Assembly (NCBI GenBank): GCA_013694835.1
Contig: JACDBP010000276.1
Coordinates: 1 to 16,314, forward strand
Length of the DNA stretch: 16,314 bases
Reading direction: 5' to 3'
DNA from: Chloroflexota bacterium
Lineage (GTDB): Bacteria; Chloroflexota; Limnocylindria; Limnocylindrales; CSP1-4
The position numbers and the translations under genes were made by a program. Shown in pieces: positions 1 to 7,387 of this stretch. A model generated the notes under the pieces. The model searched no databases, was not told where the DNA came from, and saw only the letters and a list, made by a program, of their open reading frames with translations. Each line of letters opens with the position of its first letter. The first letter of the stretch is position 1.

Positions 1-291
1 CGTGGCCGTGCGCTGCTCCCAGCACTCCCCGATGTTCGGGCAGCGGGCCTCCTCGCAGACGGTATTGAGCGTCAGTCCGCGCAGGATCCCCTTGAGGTCG
101 TGATAGTTCTCGCCGGCGGGCAGCCGCGCCTTGATCCAGTCAGGATGTCGGCGGAGGGGGCTCGAGCCATCAGCTGCCGGCTCGTAGGTCCCCCCGCCGC
201 CGATCGCGATCGTCAGTGGCAGCCGGGGCGCGTGACCGCCTTGCACGGTGGCGGTCGCCGGCGGCTGGAACATGGGCAGTTCTCGGTTCAT
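1..291 (-). CDS. lipA: Lipoyl synthase LipA, N-terminal part (cut by window edge)
   Basis: LipA is a radical-SAM enzyme that inserts two sulfur atoms into a protein-bound octanoyl chain to make the lipoyl cofactor. Reading 291 to 1 gives 97 residues with no stop, so the C-terminal two thirds lie beyond the left edge. Residues 49-97 match the LipA N-terminal region: HPDWIKARLPAGENY, then the three cysteines C79, C84 and C90 in CEEARCPNIGECWE, which bind the auxiliary [4Fe-4S] cluster that is sacrificed as sulfur donor. The radical-SAM CxxxCxxC motif would come next and is not in the window. The first ATG is at 291; another in-frame ATG is at 273. About 48 poorly conserved residues precede the conserved part. 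The gene lies 38 nt downstream of a small membrane-protein gene and in line with the E2 gene, whose lipoyl domain needs this product. Identification is firm because the cysteine motif and surroundings are diagnostic. Confidence 0.93.
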   Translation of the reverse strand, partial: MNRELPMFQPPATATVQGGHAPRLPLTIAIGGGGTYEPAADGSSPLRRHPDWIKARLPAGENYHDLKGILRGLTLNTVCEEARCPNIGECWEQRTAT

Positions 292-329
292 CCGTCCCGA
301 TACTACGCCGCGCCATCCCGCCAGGCCCA

Positions 330-911
330 TCAACGGCACTCCGGGGTCGGCTCGTAGACCAGCGCCATCGGTGACGGAGGCACGACCATGAGGAGCTGGC
401 CGCTCCCCTCGGGACCCAGGAGCAGCCGTGCCGGCCCGAGGCTGTAACCGGTCTCCGGGTAGCCGGTCACGCCGACCGACGTGTCGTCGAGGGCGCGCGA
501 GGTCCGTCCCCGGCGGTACACGGCACCCTCGAAGCGGACCCAGCTCGGCAGCGTCTCGTCGGCCGGCAGGCGGTTCACCACCAGGCAGTCGCGAAGCCGC
601 TGTCCCGACTGGACGCTGGCATCCGGTCCGGACCAGGTATCCACCTTCGCATCGCGCCAGATGCTGTAGCCGACCAGCCCGAGGCCGAACAGCACCGCCA
701 GCCCGAGGGCGACCTTGAACACGATCCAGCGGACGCGTTCCCAGTCGACGTCATCGATGCGGCGGCGCGGTTCGATCGGTAGCTGCTGGCCGCCCTGGAG
801 GACCCGCAACAACGCCGAGAAGCGGTCGCGACCGCGAGAAAGCACCCAGTCGCGACGTTCCGCGCGCTCCTCCATCGAGAGACGGTGCTCGCGCGGCGGC
901 GGACGGGTCAT
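330..911 (-). CDS. Single-pass membrane protein of unknown function between E2 and lipA
   Basis: A 193-residue protein I do not recognise. Residues 1-58 are hydrophilic and charged (many Arg/Glu) and probably cytoplasmic. Residues about 61-84 form one hydrophobic segment (VRWIVFKVALGLAVLFGLGL), with basic residues on its N-terminal side. Residues 85-193 form an outside domain with two cysteines, C109 and C192, that could form a disulfide. I chose the ATG at 911 because it lies 25 nt after the E2 stop and leaves the charged start intact; the open frame continues upstream into the E2 coding region, which is unlikely to be real. It sits in an apparent E2, this gene, lipA operon with gaps of 25 and 38 nt. 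Position alone suggests co-expression with lipoate-dependent metabolism; no function can be read from the sequence. Confidence 0.75.
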   Translation of the reverse strand: MTRPPPREHRLSMEERAERRDWVLSRGRDRFSALLRVLQGGQQLPIEPRRRIDDVDWERVRWIVFKVALGLAVLFGLGLVGYSIWRDAKVDTWSGPDASVQSGQRLRDCLVVNRLPADETLPSWVRFEGAVYRRGRTSRALDDTSVGVTGYPETGYSLGPARLLLGPEGSGQLLMVVPPSPMALVYEPTPECR

Positions 912-936
912 CGGGTCTGCCGCCCGAACTCGGTTC

Positions 937-2568
937 CTACCAGATGGACGTAGAGCCGTCCACCGCCTCCAGCCAGCGCCGAACGTCCTGGACGAAACGC
1001 CCCACCTGGGCGCCGTCCGTGGCACGGTGATCGAACGACGTGCAGATGTTCATGATCGGTCGGATGGCGATCGAGTCGCCGGCCGGTGATTCGACGACCA
1101 CCGCCCGCTTGACGATCGCTTCCATCGAGAGGATGACGACCTCGGGCACATTGACGATCGGCTGGCTGGCCACGGAACCGAACCAGCCGGTGTTGTTGAG
1201 GGTGAACGTGCCGCCCTGGATATCGTCCAGGCGCAGCTTGTTCGAGCGCGCCCGGGCGGCGAAGTCCTGGATCGCGAGGTTGAGCCCGTTGATGCTCAAC
1301 TGGTCGGCATTCCTGATGACCGGAACGATGAGTCCGTCGTCAACGGCGACCGCGATGCCGAGGTTGATGGCGCCCTTGCGGACGAGGCCCTCATCGGTCC
1401 AGTGGGCGTTCAGGTCGGCGTGCCTGCGGAGGGCCTCCACGACAGCCTTCGCGACGATGGCGACGAACGAGAGTGACGTCCCCTGTTCGGCCTGATAGCG
1501 GCCCTTGACGCCGTCGCGCAGCGCGATGACACCCGACATGTCGGTCTCGACGGTGGTGTAGGCATGGGGCGCCGTCTGCTTGGCCTTTACCATGTGCGCG
1601 GCGATCGCCTTGCGCATCGGCGTCTGCGCCTTGAGCTCGTCGCCGCCGCCCGCGGTCGCGACCTCGCTTCCCGGTTTGCTCGGTGCTGCTCCGGGGGCGC
1701 GGGCCGGCAGGGACGCCGCCGCCTGGGCGGGCTGGGCCTGCGCCTGCGGCATGATCTCTGCCGCCGGTGCCGATCTCGGCGCAGCCGCCGCCGCGCCGCC
1801 CGAGTCGACGAACCTCATCACGTCATCGCGGGTGATCCGGCCACTGTGGCCGGTGCCGGCGATGAGGGACAGGTCGACGCCGTGCTCCCGGGCGAGCCGT
1901 CGCACAGCAGGTGTCATGCGGCCCTCGTATTCGGCGACGGCAGCCGTGGCGCCGTTGCCGCCCGAGACGGCGGGGGGAGTAAGCTCTGCAGTGACCTGTG
2001 GCGGAGCGGGTGCCGCGGCGGCCGCCGATGTCGGCTGACTCTCGGCAGGTCGTTCGTCGGAGCCGGCCGGCCCGTGGCCTGTGCCGAAGATCGTCCGCTC
2101 GGCGCTCGGCTCGGTGCTCGGTGCCGAGGTTCCGTTGCTCGGCGCCGATCCGTCGCTCGGTGCCGAGGTTCCGTTGTCGCTTTCGCCGATCTGGGACGCC
2201 GCTCCCGCGCCATGCGCCTCGTCGGCGGTGGCCGCGGCGACGGCAACCGTGTTCTCGCCCTCGGCGGCAGGGGCGCCCCCGCCCGCCGCGGCGGTTGGTG
2301 TCGCCTGGGTGGGCGAGGCCTCCGCAGCCTGACCGGCCGCGTCGATGACGGCGATCTCGGTGTTGTTGGGGACCGTCTCGCCTTCCTTCACCAGGATCTC
2401 GGTGAGCGTCCCCTCGAACGGCGACGGGACCTCCGCATTCACCTTGTCTGTGATGACCTCGACGATCGGTTCGTACTTGTCGACGTGATCGCCGATGTTC
2501 TTGAGCCACTTGCCGATCGTCCCCTCGGCAACGCTCTCGCCGAGCTGTGGCATCGTCACCTTCGGCAT
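937..2568 (-). CDS. bkdB: Dihydrolipoamide acyltransferase, E2 of a 2-oxoacid (probably branched-chain) dehydrogenase
   Basis: E2 is the core of the complex. It accepts the acyl group from E1 on a swinging lipoyl arm and transfers it to CoA. The 543-residue protein has a lipoyl domain (about 1-77) with the attachment lysine K42 in TDKVNAEVPSP, and a long Ala/Pro/Ser/Gly linker (about 80-215) containing a 13-residue tandem repeat. A peripheral-subunit-binding domain follows (about 218-254, MTPAVRRLAREHGVDLSLI), then a second linker and the acyltransferase domain (about 310-540). The active-site motif DHRATDG has H514 and D518. The ATG at 2568 is preceded by GGAGGGA at good spacing, and the lipoyl domain begins exactly there. 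The lipoyl sequence and the Bacillus-like E1 partners favour branched-chain substrates. Pyruvate or a mixed specificity is not excluded. E1beta would be the direct upstream neighbour but for the opposite-strand DUF2461 gene. Confidence 0.93.
   Translation of the reverse strand: MPKVTMPQLGESVAEGTIGKWLKNIGDHVDKYEPIVEVITDKVNAEVPSPFEGTLTEILVKEGETVPNNTEIAVIDAAGQAAEASPTQATPTAAAGGGAPAAEGENTVAVAAATADEAHGAGAASQIGESDNGTSAPSDGSAPSNGTSAPSTEPSAERTIFGTGHGPAGSDERPAESQPTSAAAAAPAPPQVTAELTPPAVSGGNGATAAVAEYEGRMTPAVRRLAREHGVDLSLIAGTGHSGRITRDDVMRFVDSGGAAAAAPRSAPAAEIMPQAQAQPAQAAASLPARAPGAAPSKPGSEVATAGGGDELKAQTPMRKAIAAHMVKAKQTAPHAYTTVETDMSGVIALRDGVKGRYQAEQGTSLSFVAIVAKAVVEALRRHADLNAHWTDEGLVRKGAINLGIAVAVDDGLIVPVIRNADQLSINGLNLAIQDFAARARSNKLRLDDIQGGTFTLNNTGWFGSVASQPIVNVPEVVILSMEAIVKRAVVVESPAGDSIAIRPIMNICTSFDHRATDGAQVGRFVQDVRRWLEAVDGSTSIW
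2099..2180 (-). repeat. 39-bp (13-codon) in-frame tandem duplication in the E2 linker
   Basis: The plus-strand string GTGCCGAGGTTCCGTTG occurs at 2121 and again at 2160, 39 bp apart. On the coding strand this gives NGTSAPSDGSAPS followed by a diverged copy starting NGTSAPSTEPSAE. The period is a whole number of codons, so it lengthens the flexible linker between the lipoyl and subunit-binding domains without changing frame. Outer limits are approximate. Confidence 0.7.
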
Positions 2569-2675
2569 GGATCTCCCTCCAGCTCGTCTGGGCGAGCACG
2601 CGGTCGTCGCATCATGTCCGCGTAGTTTCCACCTTCTGGGAACCAGCCGTGTCCGTGCCCCCGTTCGGTCATCCT

Positions 2676-2706
2676 GGGAGGCGATTCCGAGGTAGCCTCC
2701 CCTTTT
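2676..2706 (+). terminator. GC hairpin followed by TTTT just before the DUF2461 gene
   Basis: GGGAGGC (2676-2682) and GCCTCCC (2695-2701) form a perfect 7-bp stem with a 12-nt loop. TTTT follows at 2703-2706. This has the shape of an intrinsic terminator on the plus strand, but no plus-strand gene lies directly upstream; the next start is DUF2461 about 30 nt downstream. It may be an attenuator, a terminator for antisense transcription leaving the E2 gene region, or an operator. On the minus strand it would lie about 110 nt upstream of the E2 start. The stem is seen; its function is inferred. Confidence 0.4.
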
Positions 2707-2737
2707 AGCGATGCCGTCGTGCAGTCGGAGCGATGAA

Positions 2738-3451
2738 ATGAGCGAGACGTTCCAGGGGTTCCGGCCGGAGGCCTTCCAGTTCCTGGTCGACCTCGCCGCG
2801 AACAACGAGCGCAGCTGGTTCCAGCCGCGCAAAGCCGAGTACGAGCGATGGCTCAAGCAGCCACTGGAGGCACTCTGTGTCGCGCTCCGCGATGAGTTCG
2901 CCCGGCGGAAGCTGGCGATGCGTGCCGATCCGGTCAAGTCGCCGTTCCGGATCTACCGCGACGTGCGGTTCTCGAGGGACAAGTCACCGTACAAGACCAA
3001 CCTCGGAGCGAGCTTTCCCTGGCTCGGTGCTGACGACGACGAGTCCGCTGGGCAGCGCCATGGCGGCGGGTACTTCCACCTGGCCCCCGAGGAGAGCTTC
3101 GTCGGCGGTGGTGTGTGGCATCCCGAGCCGGCGTGGCTTGCCGCGTGGCGACGACTCGTGGACCAGGACCCGGAGCGCGTCCATGCGGCGCTCGATGAGC
3201 GCAGGTTCCGAAAGGCCTTCCCGGGCGGCGTCCTCAGCGATCACGACCGCCTCACGCGGGTGCCGAGGGGATTCGCCGCCGACCACCCGGATGCGGACCT
3301 GCTGAAACTCAGGAACGTGGGTTTCGGGCGGGTCCTGACCCCCGAGGAAGTGGGTTCGCCGGACCTGCCACGCCTCCTCACCGACGCATTCGCTGCGGCC
3401 ACGCCGGTCTTCACGTTGCTCACCAACGTAAACGTCCCGCCGCCGAGCTGA
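2738..3451 (+). CDS. DUF2461-family protein
   Basis: The 237-residue protein matches the widespread but uncharacterised DUF2461 family. The start FRPEAFQFLVDLAANNERSW (residues 8-27) and the central block RIYRDVRFSRDKSPYKTN (71-88) are its conserved signatures, followed by GGGYFHLAPEESFVGGGVW. Length fits the family (about 220-240 residues). An in-frame ATG at 2711 would add nine residues. I prefer 2738 because GGAGCG lies a suitable distance before it and the family usually begins only a few residues before the F-x-P motif. It is the only plus-strand gene in the left half and separates the E1beta and E2 genes. The biochemical role of the family is not established. There is no signal peptide or membrane segment. 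Confidence 0.88.
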   Translation: MSETFQGFRPEAFQFLVDLAANNERSWFQPRKAEYERWLKQPLEALCVALRDEFARRKLAMRADPVKSPFRIYRDVRFSRDKSPYKTNLGASFPWLGADDDESAGQRHGGGYFHLAPEESFVGGGVWHPEPAWLAAWRRLVDQDPERVHAALDERRFRKAFPGGVLSDHDRLTRVPRGFAADHPDADLLKLRNVGFGRVLTPEEVGSPDLPRLLTDAFAAATPVFTLLTNVNVPPPS

Positions 3452-3491
3452 GATCCCACAGGCCGCCCCGGCCACCCTGTCGCGGCTCGGC

Positions 3492-3575
3492 GCGATCTTG
3501 CGCTGCGGCGAGCTGCATCGCGGTTCTTGCGTGGGGCGAGCCGCGGCGGGACCTTGCCTGGGGCGGCTGAGATGA
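3492..3575. repeat. Three imperfect 28-bp units in the convergent intergenic region
   Basis: The stretch 3452-3742 (291 nt) lies between two convergent genes and holds no credible gene. Within it, 3492-3519, 3520-3547 and 3548-3575 line up as three diverged units of about 28 bp, sharing TCTTGCG or CCTTGCC followed by a GCGGCGAGC or GGGGCGGC core. Units 1 and 2 are clearly alike, with small gaps; unit 3 is weaker. They are not separated by unique spacers, so this is not a CRISPR array. Confidence 0.45.
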
Positions 3576-3656
3576 TCGACGAGCGCGTGGCACCCGTCCG
3601 AGCGGGGATCCAGAACACGCTTCGTTGGCCGGATCGTGCGTCGCGCGGGCAGCCGG

Positions 3657-3692
3657 GCGAACGAGAAGGGGTCGTTCGGGTCGCTCGTTCGC
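3657..3692. terminator. Hairpin near the end of the E1beta gene, possible terminator
   Basis: CGAACGAG (3658-3665) and CTCGTTCG (3684-3691) form a perfect 8-bp stem, extended by a G-C pair at 3657/3692, around an 18-nt loop. It lies about 50 nt beyond the E1beta stop on the minus strand and about 200 nt beyond the DUF2461 stop. There is no T-tract on either side, so if it acts in termination it is not a classical intrinsic terminator. Confidence 0.3.
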
Positions 3693-3742
3693 TGGTTCAC
3701 CCTGCGGACGCAAGTCCCGCGGTCACCCACGGCCCGCTACGG

Positions 3743-4726
3743 TCAGTAGCCGGCGAGGCGCCTCGCGGCGGTGGCGATCCGCTCGGGATCTGGCATGAAC
3801 CAGTCCTCCAGGACATGGTTGTAGGGCACGCCGGGAACGTCGGGCCCGGTCACCCGCACGACGGGGCCGTCCAGGTAGTCGAACGCCTCCTCCGCCAGGA
3901 TCGCCGCGATCTCCGCGCCGTAGCCGCCGAACCGGTTGTCCTCGTAGACGACGACGCACTTGCCGGTCTTGCGGACGCTCTCGAGGATGGTCGCCGTGTC
4001 CAGTGGCCGAAGGCACCTGACGTCCACGACCTCAGCGCGGATGCCGTCCGAATCGAGGATGTCCGCCGCCTCGAGGCTGTACTGCGCCATCAGGCCGTAG
4101 CCGACGAGCGTCACCTGCGACCCCTCGCGGGTCACCTTCGCGGAGCCCAGTGGCACCACGTAGTCGGAGTCGGGTACGTCGCCCCGAACCGAGCGGTACA
4201 TCTTCTTGTGCTCGAAGAACAGGACCGGGTCCTCGTCGCGGATCGACGAGCGGAGCAGCCCCCTGGCGTCGTGCGGCGTTGACGGGATGACCACCTTGAG
4301 TCCGGGCACGTGCGAGAAGAACGCCTCCACCGATTGGCTGTGGTACAGCGCGCCGTGGACCCCACCGCCGTATGGCGCCCGGATCGTGATGGGGCAGCTG
4401 AAGGCCCCGTTCGAGCGATAGCGCATTCGTGCGGCCTCGCTCACGATCTGGTTGAAGGCCGGCATGATGAAGTCCGCGAACTGGATCTCCGGCACCGGCC
4501 GCAACCCGTTGATCGCCGCCCCGATGGACGCACCGATGATCATCGACTCCGTTAGCGGCGTGTCGATGACCCGGTCGCCGCCGAACTCGTCGTACAGGCC
4601 GTCCGTCGCCAGGAACACGCCGCCCTTCTTGCCCACATCCTCGCCGAGCACGATGATCGTCTCGTCGCGTCGCATCTCATCCGCGAGCGTCTCCCGGATG
4701 GAGTCGATCATCGTCCGCACGGCCAT
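3743..4726 (-). CDS. bkdAB: 2-oxoacid dehydrogenase E1 beta subunit (branched-chain type)
   Basis: With the alpha subunit this forms the thiamine-diphosphate-dependent E1 that decarboxylates the 2-oxoacid and reductively acylates the E2 lipoyl group. The 327-residue length is standard. Residues 24-31 (IIVLGEDV), the TPLTE motif with E60 (which activates the cofactor), GGVHGALYHSQSVEAF (about 121-136, with H129) and the transketolase C-terminal domain (about 200-320) are all present. The block KKMYRSVRGDVPDSDYVVPLG is typical of branched-chain rather than pyruvate E1beta. The start overlaps the E1alpha stop by one base (TGATG), a sign of translational coupling. The gene ends at a convergent intergenic region, so it is probably the last in an lpdV-bkdAA-bkdAB unit. 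Confidence 0.94.
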   Translation of the reverse strand: MAVRTMIDSIRETLADEMRRDETIIVLGEDVGKKGGVFLATDGLYDEFGGDRVIDTPLTESMIIGASIGAAINGLRPVPEIQFADFIMPAFNQIVSEAARMRYRSNGAFSCPITIRAPYGGGVHGALYHSQSVEAFFSHVPGLKVVIPSTPHDARGLLRSSIRDEDPVLFFEHKKMYRSVRGDVPDSDYVVPLGSAKVTREGSQVTLVGYGLMAQYSLEAADILDSDGIRAEVVDVRCLRPLDTATILESVRKTGKCVVVYEDNRFGGYGAEIAAILAEEAFDYLDGPVVRVTGPDVPGVPYNHVLEDWFMPDPERIATAARRLAGY

Positions 4727-5820
4727 CAGCTGGCGCCTCCGCGAGACGTCGGGCCGCCATCCCCGATGAAGCGCTCGGTCTGCCAGAACGGATCGTCCAT
4801 CCGGGCCGGGGGCGCGTCCGCGTAGACGTGGCGCTGCGCCGTCGCCGGGTCAGGATCGGACTGTGACTCGGCCCAGTCGGTCGCGTCCTCGACCACGACC
4901 TTCGATTCGGCAAGGAGCTTCGCCTCCGTCGCCTCGTCGAGCACGCCCGCCTGACGCAGCTCCTCCCGGAAGCGGGGCAGCGGGTCGCGCTCCTGGCCTG
5001 CCTGGAGGTCCTCGGCGGTTCGATATTTCGTCTGCTGGTCGTCGGAGGAGTGAGCGGTCATCCGCGTCACCTTCGCCTCGATCAGCGTGGGGCCGTCCCC
5101 GCGTCGCGCTCGGTCGATGGCCTCCTTGCCGGTCCGGTAGCAGTCCAGGACATCCGCCCCGTCGACGATCACGCCGGGCATGCCGAATCCCTCGCCGCGC
5201 ATCGCGATGTCAGGGACCGACGACTGCATCGACATCGGAACGCTGATCGCGTAGCCGTTGTTCTCGACCACGAAGACCACCGGCAGCTTGTGGATGCCCG
5301 CGAAATTGAGCGCCTCGAAGAAGTCGCCCTGGTTGCTGGAGCCTTCGCCGGTGTAGGTGATGGCCACCTGATCGGTCTTGCGCAGCTTCGCGGCGAGGGC
5401 GATGCCCGTGGCGTGCAGCACCTGTGTCGTGACCGGTGACGAGACCGACAGGATGTTCCTGTCCTTGACGCCGTAGTGGCCCGGCATCTGGCGACCGCCG
5501 GAGCTCGGGTCCACGCCTTTCGCGAACTGGGCGATCATGATCTCGCGGGGATGCATCCCGAAGGTGATGAGACTCGCCACCGAGCGGTAGTACGGGACCA
5601 TCCAGTCGTGGCCTTTGCGGAGCGAGTACGCGAGCCCCACCTGGGCACCCTCATGGCCCTGGCCGCTGATCACGAAGGGGATCTTGCCGGCGCGGTTGAG
5701 GATCCACATCCGCTCGTCGATGGCCCGGGTGATCGCAATGAGGCGGTACATCTCGATGAGGTCGGCTCGGGTCAGCCCGAGGTCCGCCCCGAGCTGCGTG
5801 GTCGCCGCGTCGGTGGCCAT
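4726..5820 (-). CDS. bkdAA: 2-oxoacid dehydrogenase E1 alpha subunit (branched-chain type)
   Basis: This is the thiamine-diphosphate-binding alpha subunit of E1. The 364-residue protein has the cofactor motif from GEGSSNQGDF (about 158-167) to ENN (186-188), and the substrate-side block GGRQMPGHYG (108-117) followed by SSPVTTQ. The loop MTAHSSDDQQTKYR (about 254-267) corresponds to the regulatory or phosphorylation loop of the branched-chain family. Overall the wording is closest to Bacillus-type BkdAA as I know it. The ATG start lies two nucleotides after the lpdV stop, and its stop is shared with the E1beta start, so E3, E1alpha and E1beta form one tightly packed operon. Pyruvate specificity is the main alternative; the SSPVTTQ and MPGHYG context favours branched-chain 2-oxoacids. 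Confidence 0.94.
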   Translation of the reverse strand: MATDAATTQLGADLGLTRADLIEMYRLIAITRAIDERMWILNRAGKIPFVISGQGHEGAQVGLAYSLRKGHDWMVPYYRSVASLITFGMHPREIMIAQFAKGVDPSSGGRQMPGHYGVKDRNILSVSSPVTTQVLHATGIALAAKLRKTDQVAITYTGEGSSNQGDFFEALNFAGIHKLPVVFVVENNGYAISVPMSMQSSVPDIAMRGEGFGMPGVIVDGADVLDCYRTGKEAIDRARRGDGPTLIEAKVTRMTAHSSDDQQTKYRTAEDLQAGQERDPLPRFREELRQAGVLDEATEAKLLAESKVVVEDATDWAESQSDPDPATAQRHVYADAPPARMDDPFWQTERFIGDGGPTSRGGAS

Positions 5821-5822
5821 CG

Positions 5823-7322
5823 CTAGAAGTTGATCGCCCTGCCGTCGACCATCAGCGCCGCCTCGCCGAGCGCCTCCGACAGCGTCGGATGGGGGTGGAC
5901 GGCCGCACCCACCTCCCAGGCGGTCGCCTCAAGCAGCATCGCCGCGCTCGCTTCCGCGATCAGGTCCGTCACGTGGGGGCCGATCATGTGGACGCCCAGC
6001 ACCTCGTCGGACTTCCGGTCGGCAACGACCTTCACGAAGCCCTCGTAGTCGCCCCCGATGAGCGCCTTGCCGTTGGCCATGAAGGGGAACTTGCCGGACT
6101 TCACCTCGATGCCGTCGCGCGCGCACTCGGCCTCGCTGCGGCCGATCGAAGCGATCTGCGGCCGGCAGTACGTCGCTCTCGGCATCTTCAGGTAGTCGAT
6201 CGGCTCGTGGGGGTCGCCGACGATGGCGTGGACCGCCTGGATCCCCTCGTGCGCCGCCACGTGAGCGAGCCACAGGCCGCCGGTGATGTCGCCGACCGCG
6301 TACAGGTGCGGCTCCGCGGTGCGCATCGTCCGGAGATCGACCTGGACCACGCCGCGGTCGACCTTTGCGCGCGTGTTCTGCAGCCCTACGTTGTCCGTGT
6401 TGGCGGCGCGGCCGGTGGCGACGAGCATCTGGTCTGCACGCAGCTCCTGCGGCTCCCTGCCCTCGGGTCCGACCATCACGCAGACACCGTTCCCGTCGGT
6501 CGTGACCTGGCTGGCATCGAAGCGGGCGCCGGTGATGACCTTGATGCCGCGCTTCGTGAAGCTTCGCTCGAGGTCCTTCGAGACGTCCGCGTCCTCCAGC
6601 GGCACGAGCGCCGGCAGGTACTCCAGGACGGTGACCTGGGTGCCCATGTCGTGGTAGAAGCTGGCGAACTCCACGCCTACCGCCCCGCCGCCGACCACGA
6701 TCATGCTCTTCGGCAGGCTGGTGCTGCGGAGGACATCGTCGCTGGTGACGATGCGCCTGCCGTCCGGCACGAGGCCGGGCAGGCTCCTGACACGGCTGCC
6801 CGTGGCCAGGATCACGTCCGTCGCGTCGACATGGATCTCGCCGCTCGGCTGCCCGTCATCGCCGAGCTGGACCACCTTCAGCTTCTTGCCGCTGACGAGC
6901 GTGCCCGTGCCGTGGATGTACTGGACGTCGTTCTTCTTGACCAGGCTCTGGAGACCCTTGTGGAGCCGGTCCACGACCGCCTGGCGGCGCTTCGCGATGA
7001 CCCCGAAGTCGACCGCCGCCTCCCCGACGTTCACGCCGTAGTCGGAGCTGTGCTTGACCTTGTCGAAGAGGTCCGCGGACTCGAGCATCGCCTTTGTCGG
7101 GATACAGCCGGAGTGGAGACAGACACCGCCGATCCGGTGCTGGTCGATGAGCGCGACACGCAGGCCCAGCTGGGCCGCCCGAAAGGCCGCCGAGTAGCCG
7201 CCGGTGCCGGCTCCGAGCACGACGAGGTCGAAGCTGTTCTTCGAGCCGACGGCCACCTCAGACGGCCCCGAGGGTGCCGGCCGGGCAGGCTGAGACGGGG
7301 CGTCGACCGGGGAGGCCGGCAC
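5823..7322 (-). CDS. lpdV: Dihydrolipoamide dehydrogenase (E3)
   Basis: E3 is a flavoprotein that reoxidises the dihydrolipoyl arm of E2 and passes electrons to NAD+. The 499-residue protein has an FAD-binding motif (VVLGAGTGGYSAAFRAA, about 34-50) and the redox-active disulfide C68/C73 in GGVCLHSGCIPTK. It also has a second Rossmann motif (MIVVGGGAVGVEFAS), the second FAD motif (LYAVGDITGG) and the catalytic pair H478/E483 in HPHPTLSEA. The start is GTG at 7322; an in-frame stop lies just upstream, so it cannot be longer. About 27 residues rich in Ala, Pro and Ser precede the fold. An in-frame GTG at 7256 would remove most of them, and neither start has a strong ribosome-binding site. It is the first gene of the E3-E1 unit. 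E3 subunits are often shared between complexes, so it may also serve others. Confidence 0.94.
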   Translation of the reverse strand: MPASPVDAPSQPARPAPSGPSEVAVGSKNSFDLVVLGAGTGGYSAAFRAAQLGLRVALIDQHRIGGVCLHSGCIPTKAMLESADLFDKVKHSSDYGVNVGEAAVDFGVIAKRRQAVVDRLHKGLQSLVKKNDVQYIHGTGTLVSGKKLKVVQLGDDGQPSGEIHVDATDVILATGSRVRSLPGLVPDGRRIVTSDDVLRSTSLPKSMIVVGGGAVGVEFASFYHDMGTQVTVLEYLPALVPLEDADVSKDLERSFTKRGIKVITGARFDASQVTTDGNGVCVMVGPEGREPQELRADQMLVATGRAANTDNVGLQNTRAKVDRGVVQVDLRTMRTAEPHLYAVGDITGGLWLAHVAAHEGIQAVHAIVGDPHEPIDYLKMPRATYCRPQIASIGRSEAECARDGIEVKSGKFPFMANGKALIGGDYEGFVKVVADRKSDEVLGVHMIGPHVTDLIAEASAAMLLEATAWEVGAAVHPHPTLSEALGEAALMVDGRAINF

Positions 7323-7387
7323 GGGGGAAGGTCATCGCCGACGATGGTACGCGAGACCCCGGGGAGCGGCAACACGACGGCCGCTTG

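Noticed and set aside
1564..2625. A 353-residue plus-strand frame opposite E2
   Set aside because: Antisense to the E2 linker and catalytic region; Arg/Gly-rich with no motif.
937..2937. E2 gene starting at 2937
   Set aside because: The extra 123 residues are antisense to DUF2461 and have no lipoyl-protein character; the ATG at 2568 has a strong ribosome-binding site and begins the lipoyl domain exactly.
3651..3720. Possible tRNA because of GGTTCACCC and a nearby stem
   Set aside because: No acceptor, D-arm and anticodon arrangement could be drawn around it; the GGTTC string alone is not enough.
3527..4282. A plus-strand frame running through the convergent gap into E1beta
   Set aside because: Most of it is antisense to conserved E1beta sequence; no motif and no ribosome-binding site.
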